A stretch of 64,000 nt of DNA from Flexistipes sinusarabici DSM 4947. Its GTDB lineage: Bacteria > Chrysiogenota > Deferribacteres > Deferribacterales > Flexistipitaceae. Location of the stretch: the NCBI RefSeq assembly GCF_000218625.1, contig NC_015672.1, forward strand, positions 496,001-560,000, given 5' to 3'. Of this stretch, positions 1-9,487 are shown piece by piece. Position numbers and translations under genes: made by a program. The notes beneath the pieces were generated by a model that was not told where the DNA came from, did not search any database, and saw nothing but the letters and a program-made list of their open reading frames with translations. Position 1 is the stretch's first letter. The number at the start of each line of letters is the position of its first letter.

Positions 1-708
1 AAAGGCGGAAGAAACAGTTACGGAAGGATTACCGTCAGGCATAAAGGCGGTGGAAACAAGAGGCTTTACAGAGTAATTGACTTTAAGAGGAACAAAATTG
101 ATGTTCCCGGTGTCGTTAAAACAATAGAATATGATCCTAACAGAAGTGCAAGGATTGCACTGATCGTGTATGCTGATGGAGAAAAAAGATATATTCTTGC
201 TCCTATCGGGCTGAAAGTGGGCGATCATGTTTTAAGTGGTAAGGATGCCGACATAAAGCCCGGCAACTCACTGCTGCTGAAAGAAATCCCCGTTGGGACA
301 GTGTTACACAATGTGGAACTCAGGCCTGGTAAAGGTGGCCAGCTGGCAAGGTCTGCCGGTACATACTCCCAGCTTCTTTCAAAGGAGAAAGGGTATTGCC
401 ACGTAAGACTGCCTTCCGGTGAAATAAGGCTGGTAAATGCCGAATGCAGGGCAACAGTCGGCCAGGTTAGCAATCCTGAACATGAAAATCTGTCTGTTGG
501 TAAAGCCGGTAAGAACAGATGGTTTGGAATACGCCCAAGTGTACGCGGCGTTGCCATGAACCCGATAGACCATCCTCACGGTGGTGGTGAAGGCAGAACA
601 AGCGGCGGCAGGCACCCTGTTACGCCATGGGGTAAACCAACCAAGGGTTATAAAACTAGAAAGAGTAACAAGCCGACAAATAAATATATTATTTCAAGGC
701 GTAGATAA
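1..708 (+). CDS. rplB: 50S ribosomal protein L2, 5' end missing
   Basis: The reading frame is open from the first base of the window to the TAA at 706-708, so the gene is truncated by the window edge and about 40 N-terminal codons are absent. The C-terminal half carries the L2 hallmark region [13 protein letters not shown], which holds the conserved histidine near the peptidyl transferase centre, followed by the basic tail. L2 binds 23S rRNA domain IV and is needed for subunit association. It is followed after 11 nt by rpsS, the standard S10-operon order. The GTG at 166 is internal and not the start. Confidence 0.97.
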   Translation, partial: KGGRNSYGRITVRHKGGGNKRLYRVIDFKRNKIDVPGVVKTIEYDPNRSARIALIVYADGEKRYILAPIGLKVGDHVLSGKDADIKPGNSLLLKEIPVGTVLHNVELRPGKGGQLARSAGTYSQLLSKEKGYCHVRLPSGEIRLVNAECRATVGQVSNPEHENLSVGKAGKNRWFGIRPSVRGVAMNPIDHPHGGGEGRTSGGRHPVTPWGKPTKGYKTRKSNKPTNKYIISRRR

Positions 709-719
709 AGGAGGATAAC

Positions 720-998
720 GTGCCGAGATCCCTCAAAAAAGGACCGTTTATAGATGATCATTTGCTGGATAAAGTAAATGCAGCAAAAGAGAAAGGGGAT
801 AAGAAGGTCATTAAAACCTGGTCAAGAAGAAGTACGATTCTGCCTGAAATGGTGGGTTTGACATTTGCTGTACATAATGGTAACAAATTTATCCCTGTTT
901 ATGTAACTGAAAACATGGTCGGTCACAAGCTCGGTGAGTTTGCTTTGACGCGTACGTTTCGCGGCCATAAAAAAGACGATAAAAAAGTTAAGAGATAG
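720..998 (+). CDS. rpsS: 30S ribosomal protein S19
   Basis: 92 residues, the normal S19 length, starting with GTG at 720 behind an AAGGAGG Shine-Dalgarno that begins at the rplB stop codon. The N-terminus [11 protein letters not shown] and the motif [13 protein letters not shown] are typical of the family. S19 lies in the head of the 30S subunit next to S13 and contacts the A-site tRNA region. It is co-transcribed between rplB and rplV. Confidence 0.97.
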   Translation: MPRSLKKGPFIDDHLLDKVNAAKEKGDKKVIKTWSRRSTILPEMVGLTFAVHNGNKFIPVYVTENMVGHKLGEFALTRTFRGHKKDDKKVKR

Positions 999-1009
999 GT
1001 GGGATGATC

Positions 1010-1342
1010 ATGGATGTTCAAGCTAAAGGAAGGTATGTAAGAGTATCTCCCAGAAAAGCTCGTCTCGTAGCTGACTTAGTAAGAGGCAAAAGCGCAGAAG
1101 CCGCGATAGATATTCTTAATTTTACTCCTAAGAAAGCGGCAAAAGATATTACGAAGGTTATCAAATCTGCGGTTTCAAACGCTGAAGAAAATCATGGCGT
1201 GAGAGATGTTTCCGGATTGAAGATAAAGGAAATCAAAGTTGACGGCGGTCCTATTCTGAAAAGATATATGCCGAGAGCCTATGGCCGTGCGACTATGATA
1301 CGCAAAAGGACCAGTCACATAACAGTTGTTTTGTCGGAATAG
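1010..1342 (+). CDS. rplV: 50S ribosomal protein L22
   Basis: L22 lines the polypeptide exit tunnel with a long beta hairpin; the hairpin region with [22 protein letters not shown] is present at the C-terminus. Two in-frame ATGs exist at 1004 and 1010. I prefer 1010 because the GGTGGG ribosome-binding sequence at 998-1003 abuts the first ATG and is correctly spaced for the second. The product from 1010 is 110 residues. The stop codon lies just upstream of the rpsC Shine-Dalgarno. Confidence 0.95.
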   Translation: MDVQAKGRYVRVSPRKARLVADLVRGKSAEAAIDILNFTPKKAAKDITKVIKSAVSNAEENHGVRDVSGLKIKEIKVDGGPILKRYMPRAYGRATMIRKRTSHITVVLSE

Positions 1343-1355
1343 TGGAGGTGAAATA

Positions 1356-2015
1356 GTGGGGCAAAAAGTACATCCTGTGGGAATTCGGATTGGAGTTAAT
1401 AAAAACTGGAAGTCCGTTTGGTATGCAGGTAAAAGAGAATACAGAAAAAATCTTATGGAAGATCTGAAAATCAGAGATTTTCTTAAAAAAAGGCTGAAAC
1501 AGGCCGGAGTGTCTTCAGTTGATATAGAAAGGATGGGCTCTAAACTTAAAATAACCCTCAATACAAGCAGACCCGGGATTGTTATAGGCAAGAAAGGGGC
1601 TGAGATAGAGAAACTGAAAAAAGAGCTCAATAAGTTTACTGCTGCTGATGTACAAGTTGGTATCAGGGAAATTAAAAAACCTGAAACCGATGCACAATTA
1701 ATCGCTGACAACATAGGTTTCCAGTTGATCAGAAGGGTTGCCTTCCGTAGGGCAATGAAAAAGGCCGTACTACAGGCTATGAAGGCCGGAGCTCAGGGGA
1801 TAAAAGTGATGTCATCCGGGCGACTTGCCGGTTCCGATATGGCGAGAACCGAATGGTACATAAGAGGCAGAGTTCCTCTTCAAACCCTGAGAGCAGATAT
1901 TGAATACGGTTATTCCGAAGCCTTGACCACATATGGGATAATCGGTGTTAAGGTTTGGCTTTTTAAAGGTGAAATAATTGAAGCTAAGAATAATAGTAGT
2001 ACAGAGGTAGATTAA
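1356..2015 (+). CDS. rpsC: 30S ribosomal protein S3
   Basis: S3 binds the 30S head and forms part of the mRNA entry channel. It has an N-terminal KH domain, where [14 protein letters not shown] is the GXXG-type RNA-binding loop, and the C-terminal S3 domain with [19 protein letters not shown]. The GTG at 1356, behind GGAGGTG at 1344-1350, gives the canonical N-terminus [12 protein letters not shown] and 219 residues. The frame is open further upstream to 1326, but that stretch overlaps rplV and has no family similarity. Confidence 0.96.
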   Translation: MGQKVHPVGIRIGVNKNWKSVWYAGKREYRKNLMEDLKIRDFLKKRLKQAGVSSVDIERMGSKLKITLNTSRPGIVIGKKGAEIEKLKKELNKFTAADVQVGIREIKKPETDAQLIADNIGFQLIRRVAFRRAMKKAVLQAMKAGAQGIKVMSSGRLAGSDMARTEWYIRGRVPLQTLRADIEYGYSEALTTYGIIGVKVWLFKGEIIEAKNNSSTEVD

Positions 2016-2017
2016 TC

Positions 2018-2446
2018 ATGTTAATGCCAAAAAAGTTAAAATACCGAAAGCAGTTTAAAGGCAGGATCAAAGGAAAGGCCACAAAAGGCAATTCCATAGA
2101 ATTTGGTGAGTACGGTTTGCAGGCTACCCAGAAAGGGAAGATTACCAGCAGGCAGATAGAAGCCGCCAGGATTGCTATCAACAGGTCTTTACGTAGAGGA
2201 GGAAAGGTATTTATACGTATTTTCCCCCATAAGCCAATTACTCAGAGACCTGCTGAAACAAGAATGGGTAAAGGAAAAGGCGCTGTGGAATTCTATGTAG
2301 CTCCCATAAAAGAAGGTACAATATTGTACGAAGTACGCGGAGTTTCAGAAGAGAAAGCGCAGGAAGCTTTGAGACTTGCTTCCCACAAACTTCCTGTAAA
2401 GTGTAAGTTTGTCAGAAAATCACAGGTTGAAGGAGGCGAAGAATGA
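2018..2446 (+). CDS. rplP: 50S ribosomal protein L16
   Basis: 142 residues with the family start [17 protein letters not shown]16 helps position A-site tRNA and organises the central protuberance side of 23S rRNA. Conserved segments include [22 protein letters not shown] and the end of the globular core. It begins 2 nt after the rpsC stop, with GAGG at about 2004, and overlaps rpmC by 4 nt (ATGA), which implies translational coupling. Confidence 0.96.
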   Translation: MLMPKKLKYRKQFKGRIKGKATKGNSIEFGEYGLQATQKGKITSRQIEAARIAINRSLRRGGKVFIRIFPHKPITQRPAETRMGKGKGAVEFYVAPIKEGTILYEVRGVSEEKAQEALRLASHKLPVKCKFVRKSQVEGGEE

Positions 2447-2637
2447 AGCCTTCAGAGATAAGAGAAATGACAGCTAATGAAATAGAAAATAAAGAAAAAG
2501 AGCTTCGTGAAGATTTGTTCAGACTCAAATTTAAACTGGCAACCGGAGAGCTGGAAGATACGTCGAAAATTAAGCTGACTCGCAGAGATATCGCCAGATT
2601 GAAAACAATCTTAAAAGAGAAAAAAGCAGAGGTATAA
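2443..2637 (+). CDS. rpmC: 50S ribosomal protein L29
   Basis: 64 residues; small two-helix protein at the tunnel exit, where it contributes to the docking platform for trigger factor and SRP. The sequence shows the typical [19 protein letters not shown] core and the basic C-terminal helix. The ATG overlaps the rplP stop codon by 4 nt, and rpsQ starts 1 nt after its own stop. Confidence 0.95.
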   Translation: MKPSEIREMTANEIENKEKELREDLFRLKFKLATGELEDTSKIKLTRRDIARLKTILKEKKAEV

Positions 2638-2638
2638 G

Positions 2639-2914
2639 ATGCAGGAAAGAGGTGTAAGAAAAATAAGAAAGGGCGTTGTTACCAGTAATAAAATGGACAA
2701 AACGATCGTTGTCAAAGTTGAAGGGCTTAAGCTTCACAGTAGATATCAAAAGTATATTAAAAGAAGCAAAGAGTTTAAAGCCCATGATCCGAACAATGAG
2801 TGTCAAATGGGCGATATAGTGGAAATAATGGAAACAAGACCTCTCAGCAAAACCAAACGCTGGAGATTTGTAAAGTTGATAGAACGTCCGATTGGGGCTG
2901 CAGATAATAGTTAA
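2639..2914 (+). CDS. rpsQ: 30S ribosomal protein S17
   Basis: 91 residues. OB-fold primary binder of 16S rRNA 5' domain. The family motifs [18 protein letters not shown] and [20 protein letters not shown] are present. It follows rpmC almost without spacer, with GAGGTA as ribosome-binding site inside the end of rpmC, and is followed by rplN as in most bacterial spc regions. Confidence 0.95.
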   Translation: MQERGVRKIRKGVVTSNKMDKTIVVKVEGLKLHSRYQKYIKRSKEFKAHDPNNECQMGDIVEIMETRPLSKTKRWRFVKLIERPIGAADNS

Positions 2915-2933
2915 ATAGTTTAGGGGTATAAAT

Positions 2934-3302
2934 ATGATTCAGATACAATCTAATCTAAAAGTGGCAGATAACTCTGGTGCGAGAGAACTACAGTGTATTA
3001 AAGTGCTTGGTGGCTCAAAAAAGAAATACGGCAGAATTGGTGATGTTATAGTTGCTAGTGTAAAAGATGCCATACCTGACAGTAATGTTAAAAAAGGCTC
3101 TGTTGTCAAGGCAGTAATAGTTAGAACAAGAAAAGAGAACAGGCGTACAGACGGAACCTATATCAAATTTGATGATAATGCTGCCGTTTTGATTAACAAA
3201 AATAACGAGCCGCTTGGTACACGTGTTTTCGGCCCTGTTGCAAGGGATTTGAGAGCTAAGGGATTTGTAAAAATAGTCTCCATGGCTCCTGAGGTACTTT
3301 AG
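2934..3302 (+). CDS. rplN: 50S ribosomal protein L14
   Basis: 122 residues, exactly the usual length, starting [19 protein letters not shown]14 forms intersubunit bridges with 16S rRNA and contacts L19. The signature region [16 protein letters not shown] is present. The start is preceded by AGGGGTAT. It stands between rpsQ and rplX as in the standard spc order. Confidence 0.97.
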   Translation: MIQIQSNLKVADNSGARELQCIKVLGGSKKKYGRIGDVIVASVKDAIPDSNVKKGSVVKAVIVRTRKENRRTDGTYIKFDDNAAVLINKNNEPLGTRVFGPVARDLRAKGFVKIVSMAPEVL

Positions 3303-3311
3303 GAGGTAATA

Positions 3312-3644
3312 ATGGCATTGGTAAAATATAAACTGAAAAAAAATGATCCTGTTATTGTTAAAGTAGGAAAAGACAAGGGTAAAAAGTCTAAGATACTTAA
3401 AGTTGACAAAAAAAACGCTAAGTTATTTTTAGAGGATGTCAATGTAGTAAAGAGGCATACAAAACCGAATCCTATGGATCCGGACGGCGGAATTCATGAA
3501 AAAGAGATGCCGATAGACATTTCAAATGCAATGTATTACTGCAAAAAATGTGACTCCGGCGTGCGGCTTGGTGTGAAAGTCCTCGGCTCCGGACAGAAGC
3601 AGCGATTTTGCAAGTCATGCGGCGAAATTGTCGATAAAGATTAA
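3312..3644 (+). CDS. rplX: 50S ribosomal protein L24
   Basis: 110 residues; initiator of 50S assembly near the tunnel exit. An N-terminal KOW motif ([17 protein letters not shown]) is followed by [11 protein letters not shown] and the extended tail. The tail has a [28 protein letters not shown] segment with two CXXC pairs, a putative zinc-binding variant of the L24 tail seen in several lineages. The start codon follows an exact AGGAGG at 3301-3306. Confidence 0.95.
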   Translation: MALVKYKLKKNDPVIVKVGKDKGKKSKILKVDKKNAKLFLEDVNVVKRHTKPNPMDPDGGIHEKEMPIDISNAMYYCKKCDSGVRLGVKVLGSGQKQRFCKSCGEIVDKD

Positions 3645-3658
3645 TAGAGAGGTATAGG

Positions 3659-4201
3659 ATGTCTGTTTTGAAGGAAAAATACAGAAATGAAGTGATTCCG
3701 CACCTGCAAAGCAAGTTTGGGTATAAGAATGTGATGCAGATACCTAAGATAGAAAAAGTTGTTCTTAATATGGGTGTTGGAGAGGCTATTGGTAATCCTA
3801 AAATTCTGGAAAATGCTGTTAGTGATATGACAATGATTGCCGGTCAAAAACCGGTTATTACCAAAGCCAAAAAATCAATTGCCGGATTTAAACTGAGAGA
3901 AGGTATGCCTATAGGATGTAAAGTTACACTTAGAGGCGAAAGGGCTTATGAATTTTTAAACCGTCTTATCAATGTTGCTTTGGCCAGAGTGAGGGATTTC
4001 TCCGGTGTAAATCCTAAATCCTTTGATGGAAGGGGAAATTACGCTCTCGGACTTAAAGAGCAAATTGTTTTTCCGGAGATTGATTATGATAAAATTGATA
4101 AAATTAGAGGTTTTGATGTTATTATAACTACAACAGCACAAACAGACGAGGAAGCAAGAGAGCTTCTAAGGGCACTTGGAATGCCATTTGCAGAAAGTTA
4201 G
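3659..4201 (+). CDS. rplE: 50S ribosomal protein L5
   Basis: 180 residues. L5 binds 5S rRNA in the central protuberance and contacts P-site tRNA. The N-terminus [21 protein letters not shown] and the block [22 protein letters not shown] are diagnostic. It ends with [17 protein letters not shown]. The gene starts 14 nt after rplX and is followed after 9 nt by rpsN, whose Shine-Dalgarno begins at the rplE stop. Confidence 0.97.
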   Translation: MSVLKEKYRNEVIPHLQSKFGYKNVMQIPKIEKVVLNMGVGEAIGNPKILENAVSDMTMIAGQKPVITKAKKSIAGFKLREGMPIGCKVTLRGERAYEFLNRLINVALARVRDFSGVNPKSFDGRGNYALGLKEQIVFPEIDYDKIDKIRGFDVIITTTAQTDEEARELLRALGMPFAES

Positions 4202-4210
4202 GAGGAAATT

Positions 4211-4396
4211 GTGGCAAAAACATCGAAATATTACTCAGCAATGAGAAAGAAAAAATTTAAGGTAAGAGAATATAACAGGTGTCCCATTTGCGGCAGAGCA
4301 AGATCTTACATAAGAAGGTTTGATATGTGCAGGATTTGTTTCAGGCAGCTGGCAAATGAGGGGATGATACCTGGTGTAAAAAAAGCAAGCTGGTAA
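4211..4396 (+). CDS. rpsN: 30S ribosomal protein S14, zinc-binding short form
   Basis: 61 residues, the length of the C+ (type Z) S14 rather than the long zinc-free form. A CXXC-X12-CXXC knuckle is visible (C24, C27, C40, C43). It starts with GTG at 4211 behind TAGGAGG. S14 joins the 30S head late in assembly. No second, zinc-free rpsN is visible in the window, so zinc-dependent regulation cannot be judged here. Confidence 0.96.
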   Translation: MAKTSKYYSAMRKKKFKVREYNRCPICGRARSYIRRFDMCRICFRQLANEGMIPGVKKASW

Positions 4397-4437
4397 GCAG
4401 CTTGGATATCGATTACCTCGAAAAAAGGAGATGAATT

Positions 4438-4836
4438 ATGGTAATGACTGATCCAGTATCGGATATGCTGGCACGTATCAGAAACGCAAATATGGTGAAT
4501 CATCAGCAGGTTAGTTTGCCATATTCCAAATTAAAAGAATCAATTCTGGAAATAATGAAAAACGAAGGGTATATTAAGAACTATCGAGTAGAGACAGAAA
4601 ACAATAAGAGCACGATTAATGTCCTTCTGAAGTATTCCGAATTGGGTGATCCGGTTATTAAAGGTCTTAAAAAAGTGAGTAAACCGGGCAGACGACAATA
4701 CGTAAAATCAAAAAATCTCAGCCCTGTACTTGGTGGACTGGGCACAGGGATCGTATCTACTTCCCATGGATTAAAGACCGTCAAGGATTGTATTAATGAA
4801 AAAATCGGCGGTGAATATCTGTGTCAAATCTGGTAA
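4438..4836 (+). CDS. rpsH: 30S ribosomal protein S8
   Basis: About 132 residues. S8 is a primary binder of the 16S central domain and, in many bacteria, the translational repressor of the spc operon. The N-terminus TDPVSDMLARIRNANM and the C-terminal block GLGTGIVSTSHGL followed by GGEYLCQIW match the family. ATGs lie at 4438 and 4444. AAGGAGA at 4426-4432 is spaced best for 4438, whereas family N-termini begin with the second (MTDP). Confidence 0.96.
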   Translation: MVMTDPVSDMLARIRNANMVNHQQVSLPYSKLKESILEIMKNEGYIKNYRVETENNKSTINVLLKYSELGDPVIKGLKKVSKPGRRQYVKSKNLSPVLGGLGTGIVSTSHGLKTVKDCINEKIGGEYLCQIW

Positions 4837-4850
4837 ATGGGGTATAAATT

Positions 4851-5387
4851 ATGTCAAGGATCGGAAAAAAACCAATAGAGATACCAAATGGTGTCAAAGT
4901 TAGCGTAAAAGATAATGTCGTAGCTGTTGAAGGACCTAAGGGCAAGCTTTCTGAACGAATTCACCCTTTGGTTGATGTAAATCTTGATGACAGCAATATT
5001 TCGGTTTCCATTAATGATGAAAGTAAGAAGAGCAGATCCCTTTACGGCTTGTCCCGGACACTTATTAACAATATGATTATAGGTGTATCCGAAGGATTCC
5101 AGCGCACACTTCTCATAGAAGGTGTAGGATACAGGGTTGCTCTAAAGGGAAAAAGTTTGGATTTTTCTCTGGGTTATTCACATCCTATTGTTGTGGACCC
5201 CCCTGAAGGCATTGAATTTGCCGTTGAGGGCAATCAGAAACTCATTGTTAAAGGTGTAAGCAAGCAACAGGTCGGCCAGGTTGCGGCTGATATCAGAAAG
5301 CTTAGAAAGCCTGAACCTTATAAAGGCAAAGGTGTCAGGTATGAAGATGAGCGTATCATAAGAAAAGCCGGCAAATCTGGAAAATAG
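4851..5387 (+). CDS. rplF: 50S ribosomal protein L6
   Basis: 178 residues with the two repeated alpha/beta domains of L6. The N-terminus SRIGKKPIEIPNGVKV and the C-terminal RNA-binding motif PEPYKGKGVRYEDE are the family signatures. L6 binds the sarcin-ricin loop region at the factor-binding site. It follows rpsH after 14 nt with GGGG as ribosome-binding site and precedes rplR. Confidence 0.97.
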   Translation: MSRIGKKPIEIPNGVKVSVKDNVVAVEGPKGKLSERIHPLVDVNLDDSNISVSINDESKKSRSLYGLSRTLINNMIIGVSEGFQRTLLIEGVGYRVALKGKSLDFSLGYSHPIVVDPPEGIEFAVEGNQKLIVKGVSKQQVGQVAADIRKLRKPEPYKGKGVRYEDERIIRKAGKSGK

Positions 5388-5398
5388 TGGGGTGAGAA

Positions 5399-5752
5399 GT
5401 GGCTAAGTTAAGCAGAAGTGAAGTCAGGAGAAAAAAACATTTCAGAATAAGAAAAAAAATATCGGGAACGGCTGATAAACCCAGATTGTGTGTGTTTAAA
5501 AGCAATAAATATTTTTATGCACAATTAATTAATGATGAAAACGGTGTAACATTGGCATCAGCATCAAGTATTGAGAAAGACCATAGAGGCAATGCAAATA
5601 AGCAGTCTGCTACAGATGTCGGCAAGAGGATCGCCGAAAGAGCTCTGGAAAAGGGCTGCAAAGAGGTTGTTTTTGACAGGAGCGGATATATTTATCACGG
5701 TAATATCAAGGCCTTTGCAGATTCTGCAAGAGAGGCCGGCCTCGAATTTTAA
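5399..5752 (+). CDS. rplR: 50S ribosomal protein L18
   Basis: 117 residues, starting with GTG at 5399 behind GGGGTGAG. L18 binds 5S rRNA with L5 and forms the central protuberance. The basic N-terminus (RRKKHFRIRKKISGTADKPRL) and the C-terminal FDRSGYIYHGNIKAFADSAREAGLEF are characteristic. Standard spc order between rplF and rpsE. Confidence 0.96.
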   Translation: MAKLSRSEVRRKKHFRIRKKISGTADKPRLCVFKSNKYFYAQLINDENGVTLASASSIEKDHRGNANKQSATDVGKRIAERALEKGCKEVVFDRSGYIYHGNIKAFADSAREAGLEF

Positions 5753-5766
5753 ACAAGGAGGATACA

Positions 5767-6255
5767 TTGAGCACAAATGATAACCAGTTAGTGGATAAAG
5801 TTGTAAACATAGGTAGGGTCACAAAAGTTGTTAAAGGCGGTAGAATTTTCAGATTTACTGCTATTGTTGTTGTCGGCGACTATAACGGGAGAGTAGGTAT
5901 AGGCCTGGGAAAAGCCCGTGAAGTACCTGATGCTATAAAAAAGGCTTCCGATGATGCCAAAAAGAATCTTGTGGAGGTTCCTGTAGTAAAGGGGACTATT
6001 CCTCACGAAACAATCGGAAAATACAGTGCGGCCGAAATAGTCATGAAGCCTGCTGCACCTGGTACGGGTATTATTGCAGGTAGCGTCACGAGGTCTCTGT
6101 TTGAGCTTGCGGGTGTTCAGAACATACTTGCTAAATCCACACGAAGCAGAAATCCCCTGAATCTTCTTTACGCCGGGTTAAACGGGCTTTTAAGCATAAG
6201 GACTCTAGAAGAGGTGGCCGCAGCAAGAGGAAAAACTGTACAGGAAATTATTTAA
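5767..6255 (+). CDS. rpsE: 30S ribosomal protein S5
   Basis: 162 residues from a TTG start at 5767 behind AAGGAGGA at 5755-5762, a case where the strong Shine-Dalgarno decides the start. S5 is an accuracy protein on the solvent side of the 30S mRNA entry. An N-terminal dsRBD-like domain is followed by KGTIPHETIGKYSAAEIVMKPA and GIIAGSVTRSLFELAGVQNI of the C-terminal domain. The next gene is rplO directly; rpmD (L30), often found here, is absent. Confidence 0.96.
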   Translation: MSTNDNQLVDKVVNIGRVTKVVKGGRIFRFTAIVVVGDYNGRVGIGLGKAREVPDAIKKASDDAKKNLVEVPVVKGTIPHETIGKYSAAEIVMKPAAPGTGIIAGSVTRSLFELAGVQNILAKSTRSRNPLNLLYAGLNGLLSIRTLEEVAAARGKTVQEII

Positions 6256-6267
6256 GAGGTGTCTAAA

Positions 6268-6708
6268 ATGAAGTTGCACGACTTAAAACCGGCAGATAAT
6301 GCCAATAAAAACAGAAAAAGACGCGGCAGAGGTGGTTCCAGTGGTCTCGGTACCACTTCCGGCAGAGGTCACAAGGGTCAGAAGGCAAGATCCGGTGGAG
6401 GCGTGAGACCCGGTTTTGAAGGCGGTCAAATGCCGATCACCAGAAGGCTGCCGAAAAGAGGTTTCAACAACTCTAAATTCGCTAAAACTGTCGAAATTGT
6501 TAATTTATCTGATATAGACATAAAGTATGCTGACGGGGAAACAGTAAACAGAGAAACTCTCGTTGAAAAAAGACTTATAAAGGGTAATAAAGATTTGATA
6601 AAAGTACTCGGTGAAGGTGATTTTTCCAAAAAATTAACGTTTGATGTTGATAAAGTATCCGGTTCTGCGGAAGAGAAGATCAAAAAAGCCGGAAGCGAGC
6701 TCAGCTGA
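6268..6708 (+). CDS. rplO: 50S ribosomal protein L15
   Basis: 146 residues from the ATG at 6268, which gives the family N-terminus MKLHDLKPADNANK. AAGAGGTG at 6254-6261 is correctly spaced for it, and the in-frame GTG at 6259 is inside that site. The glycine/arginine-rich N-terminal tail (RKRRGRGGSSGLGTTSGRGHKGQKAR) threads into 23S rRNA. It is followed by a 62-nt gap to secY. Confidence 0.96.
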   Translation: MKLHDLKPADNANKNRKRRGRGGSSGLGTTSGRGHKGQKARSGGGVRPGFEGGQMPITRRLPKRGFNNSKFAKTVEIVNLSDIDIKYADGETVNRETLVEKRLIKGNKDLIKVLGEGDFSKKLTFDVDKVSGSAEEKIKKAGSELS

Positions 6709-6770
6709 CGGAATAAACAGATCAAATGGATCACAGGAACGCGGAAATATAATATTTATTGAGGTTATTA

Positions 6771-8087
6771 ATGTTTAAAAAGATTGAGAACATATTTTCG
6801 GTACCCGAATTAAGAAGACGGATATTGTTTACACTTGCCTTGTTAATAGTTTATAGAATCGGTACACATGTACCCACGCCAGGTATAAATTCTGATGCGC
6901 TGCAGCAGTTTTTTGCCCAGCAGTCCGGTAACATTCTTGGTATGGTTGACATGTTTACCGGAGGTGCTCTCAGTCGTTTAACCGTTTTCGGACTTGGTAT
7001 TATGCCTTATATTTCCGCCTCAATTATTATACAGTTATTAACAGTTGTTGTTCCGCACCTGGCTGAACTGAAGAAACAGGGTTCAGAAGGCCAGGAGAAA
7101 ATAACGAAATATACAAGGTATGGTACAGTTGGCATAAGTGCTGTGCAGGGGCTTGGTATAGCTATAGGGCTGGAAGCCATGAACTCTCCAACAGGCACGG
7201 CAGTTGTTATGTTTCCGGGATGGGGCTTCAGACTCGTGACAGCTCTGACCCTGACAACGGGTACAGTCTTTCTTATGTGGCTGGGTGAGAGGATAACGGA
7301 AAAAGGTATCGGCAATGGTATTTCCCTTATAATATTTGCTGGTATTGTTGCAAGATTTCCTGCTGCAGTGGCAAATACCTTTAGAATGATGCAAACCGGG
7401 GAACTTCAGATTATTACACTGATTGTTGTACTTGCGATTATACTTGGTGTTACGGCAGCTATTGTATATGTGGAGATTTCCAGCAGACGGCTGCCTATTC
7501 AGTATGTCCGCAAGGCCGGAGCCGGAACCAGAGGCGGGAATGTTTCGAATTCTTATCTGCCCCTGAAGCTGAACCCTGCAAATGTTATCCCGATAATTTT
7601 TGCCGCGTCCATTATGTCATTCCCAAGTACTCTTTCTACCTTTTCACAAAATTCAATTTTTTCTCAGATCGGGGTGTGGTTTTCCCCATCATCGCCAGTT
7701 TACTATATTTTGTATGTAGTACTGATTGTATTTTTCACTTATTTTTATACATCTATCATTTTTAATCCGGATGATGTAGCTGACAATATACAGAAAAGCG
7801 GTGGAGTCATACCAGGCAAAAGGCCCGGCAAGGCTACGTCAGATTTTATCGATTATGTTCTTTCCAGACTGACATTTATTGGAGCACTGTATCTTTCTGT
7901 TTTGGCGATTCTGCCCCAGTTTATCATATCCTGGTTTAACGTTCCGTTCTATTTCGGCGGCACAAGTCTTCTTATTGTAATAGGTGTGGGACTTGACCTT
8001 ATTCAGCGTATTGAATCGCATCTGATAACACATAATTATGACGGATTTTTAAAGAGAGGAAAAGTTAAAAGAGGTGGTTTTGCATGA
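6771..8087 (+). CDS. secY: Preprotein translocase subunit SecY
   Basis: 438 residues and about ten hydrophobic segments: the protein-conducting channel of the inner membrane that partners SecE, SecG and SecA. Family motifs include FGLGIMPYISASIIIQLL in transmembrane segment 2 and GKRPGKATSDFIDYVLSRLTF near the end. The ATG at 6771 follows GAGG at 6761-6764; an open extension to 6759 has no support. It lies at the end of the spc operon as usual and overlaps adk by 4 nt. Confidence 0.97.
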   Translation: MFKKIENIFSVPELRRRILFTLALLIVYRIGTHVPTPGINSDALQQFFAQQSGNILGMVDMFTGGALSRLTVFGLGIMPYISASIIIQLLTVVVPHLAELKKQGSEGQEKITKYTRYGTVGISAVQGLGIAIGLEAMNSPTGTAVVMFPGWGFRLVTALTLTTGTVFLMWLGERITEKGIGNGISLIIFAGIVARFPAAVANTFRMMQTGELQIITLIVVLAIILGVTAAIVYVEISSRRLPIQYVRKAGAGTRGGNVSNSYLPLKLNPANVIPIIFAASIMSFPSTLSTFSQNSIFSQIGVWFSPSSPVYYILYVVLIVFFTYFYTSIIFNPDDVADNIQKSGGVIPGKRPGKATSDFIDYVLSRLTFIGALYLSVLAILPQFIISWFNVPFYFGGTSLLIVIGVGLDLIQRIESHLITHNYDGFLKRGKVKRGGFA

Positions 8088-8731
8088 TTAATATGGTTTT
8101 TTTGGGCCCTCCGGGAGCAGGTAAAGGTACTCAGTCAGAACAGATTATTAAAGATTTTGGAATTGTGCAGGTTTCCACAGGTGATATCCTCAGAAAAGCT
8201 GTAAAAGATGGAAGCGAACTTGGAAAACTTGCCAAGCAGTATATGGATGAAGGCAAACTGGTGCCGGATGATGTGATTATAGGCATTGTAAAAGATCGTT
8301 TGAAAGAAAAGGATTGTCAGAACGGTTTCATACTTGATGGTTTTCCCAGAACCATACCTCAGGCTGAAGCTTTGGATAAAATGCTTAAAGATGATCTGAA
8401 TATATCTCTGACACATGTGATTTCTCTGGAAGTGGATGACGGAAAAATTATAGAAAGACTGACCGGCAGAAGAACCTGTCCGCAATGCGGCAGAGGTTAC
8501 CATATTTCTTTTGATCCACCGGAAAAGCAAGAAATTTGTGATGAATGCAACACACAGCTTGTTCAAAGGGATGACGATAAAGAGGAAACAATAAAAAAAC
8601 GACTGAACGTTTATCACGAGCAGACAGAGCAGTTAAAGGATTACTATAGAAAGCAGAGTATACTGACAACTGTGGACGGTGAAAAAACTCCCGATGAGGT
8701 CTATAAAAATATTAAAGATATTTTAAGCTGA
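8084..8731 (+). CDS. adk: Adenylate kinase with zinc LID
   Basis: 215 residues, the long-LID form. It interconverts ATP + AMP and 2 ADP. The P-loop GPPGAGKGTQ is at residues 8-17, DGFPRT of the AMP site at about 85-90, and a four-cysteine LID zinc knuckle at C132, C135, C152 and C155. The start overlaps the secY stop by 4 nt (ATGA), and map follows after 3 nt. The secY-adk-map order is the common bacterial arrangement. Confidence 0.97.
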   Translation: MINMVFLGPPGAGKGTQSEQIIKDFGIVQVSTGDILRKAVKDGSELGKLAKQYMDEGKLVPDDVIIGIVKDRLKEKDCQNGFILDGFPRTIPQAEALDKMLKDDLNISLTHVISLEVDDGKIIERLTGRRTCPQCGRGYHISFDPPEKQEICDECNTQLVQRDDDKEETIKKRLNVYHEQTEQLKDYYRKQSILTTVDGEKTPDEVYKNIKDILS

Positions 8732-8734
8732 CAT

Positions 8735-9478
8735 ATGGTTATATTGAAATCTTCCAGTGAACTGGAATATATGAGAAAAGCCGGAGCAATTGTAAAAGAG
8801 GTTCTTAGCGGTTTATATGATATTATAAAACCCGGTGTTACCACAAAAACTATTGACAAATATGTTTATGATACTATAATTTCCCGCTCAGCTACGCCTT
8901 CGTTTAAAAATTACCGGGGGTTCAGTGGTTCAGCTTGTGTATCGATAAACGAAGTGGTTGTTCACGGAATACCAGGAGAGAATGTTCTCAAAAACGGCGA
9001 TATAATAAGCGTGGATGTTGGAGCATATAAAGACGGTTTTCACGGAGATGCCGCCAGGATTTACCCTGTCGGTGAAATAAGTGACAAAGCGTCAAAACTG
9101 ATAGACGTAACAAAAGAAAGTTTTTTTAAAGGAATTGAAAAGGCAGAAGTCGGCGGGAGATTGCTTGATATCTCTCATGCTATTCAGACTTATGTCGAAG
9201 AAAATGGATTTAATGTAATAAGGGATTATTACGGACACGGAATCGGCAGGGAGCTTCATGAAGACCCTGCTATACCTAATTATGGGAAACCTAACCGCGG
9301 CACAAGGCTTAGGGCTGGCATGGTTTTAGCAATAGAACCTATGGTTGTTGAAGGCAGTTATGAGGTTGAAACCTTGGATGACGGCTGGACAGTCGTGACA
9401 AAAGACAGGGGGCTTGCTGCACATTATGAAAATACTGTGGCAATTACCCATAACGGGCCGGAAATATTAACAAACTAA
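8735..9478 (+). CDS. map: Type I methionine aminopeptidase
   Basis: 247 residues. It removes the N-terminal methionine from nascent proteins using a two-metal centre. The expected ligands are visible in context: DVGAYKDGFHGDAARIY (two aspartates), GHGIGRELHEDP (histidine), AIEPMVV (glutamate) and AAHYENTVAIT (glutamate). It sits between adk and infA, so it is expressed with the translation genes. Confidence 0.97.
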   Translation: MVILKSSSELEYMRKAGAIVKEVLSGLYDIIKPGVTTKTIDKYVYDTIISRSATPSFKNYRGFSGSACVSINEVVVHGIPGENVLKNGDIISVDVGAYKDGFHGDAARIYPVGEISDKASKLIDVTKESFFKGIEKAEVGGRLLDISHAIQTYVEENGFNVIRDYYGHGIGRELHEDPAIPNYGKPNRGTRLRAGMVLAIEPMVVEGSYEVETLDDGWTVVTKDRGLAAHYENTVAITHNGPEILTN

Positions 9479-9487
9479 GGAATTTGT

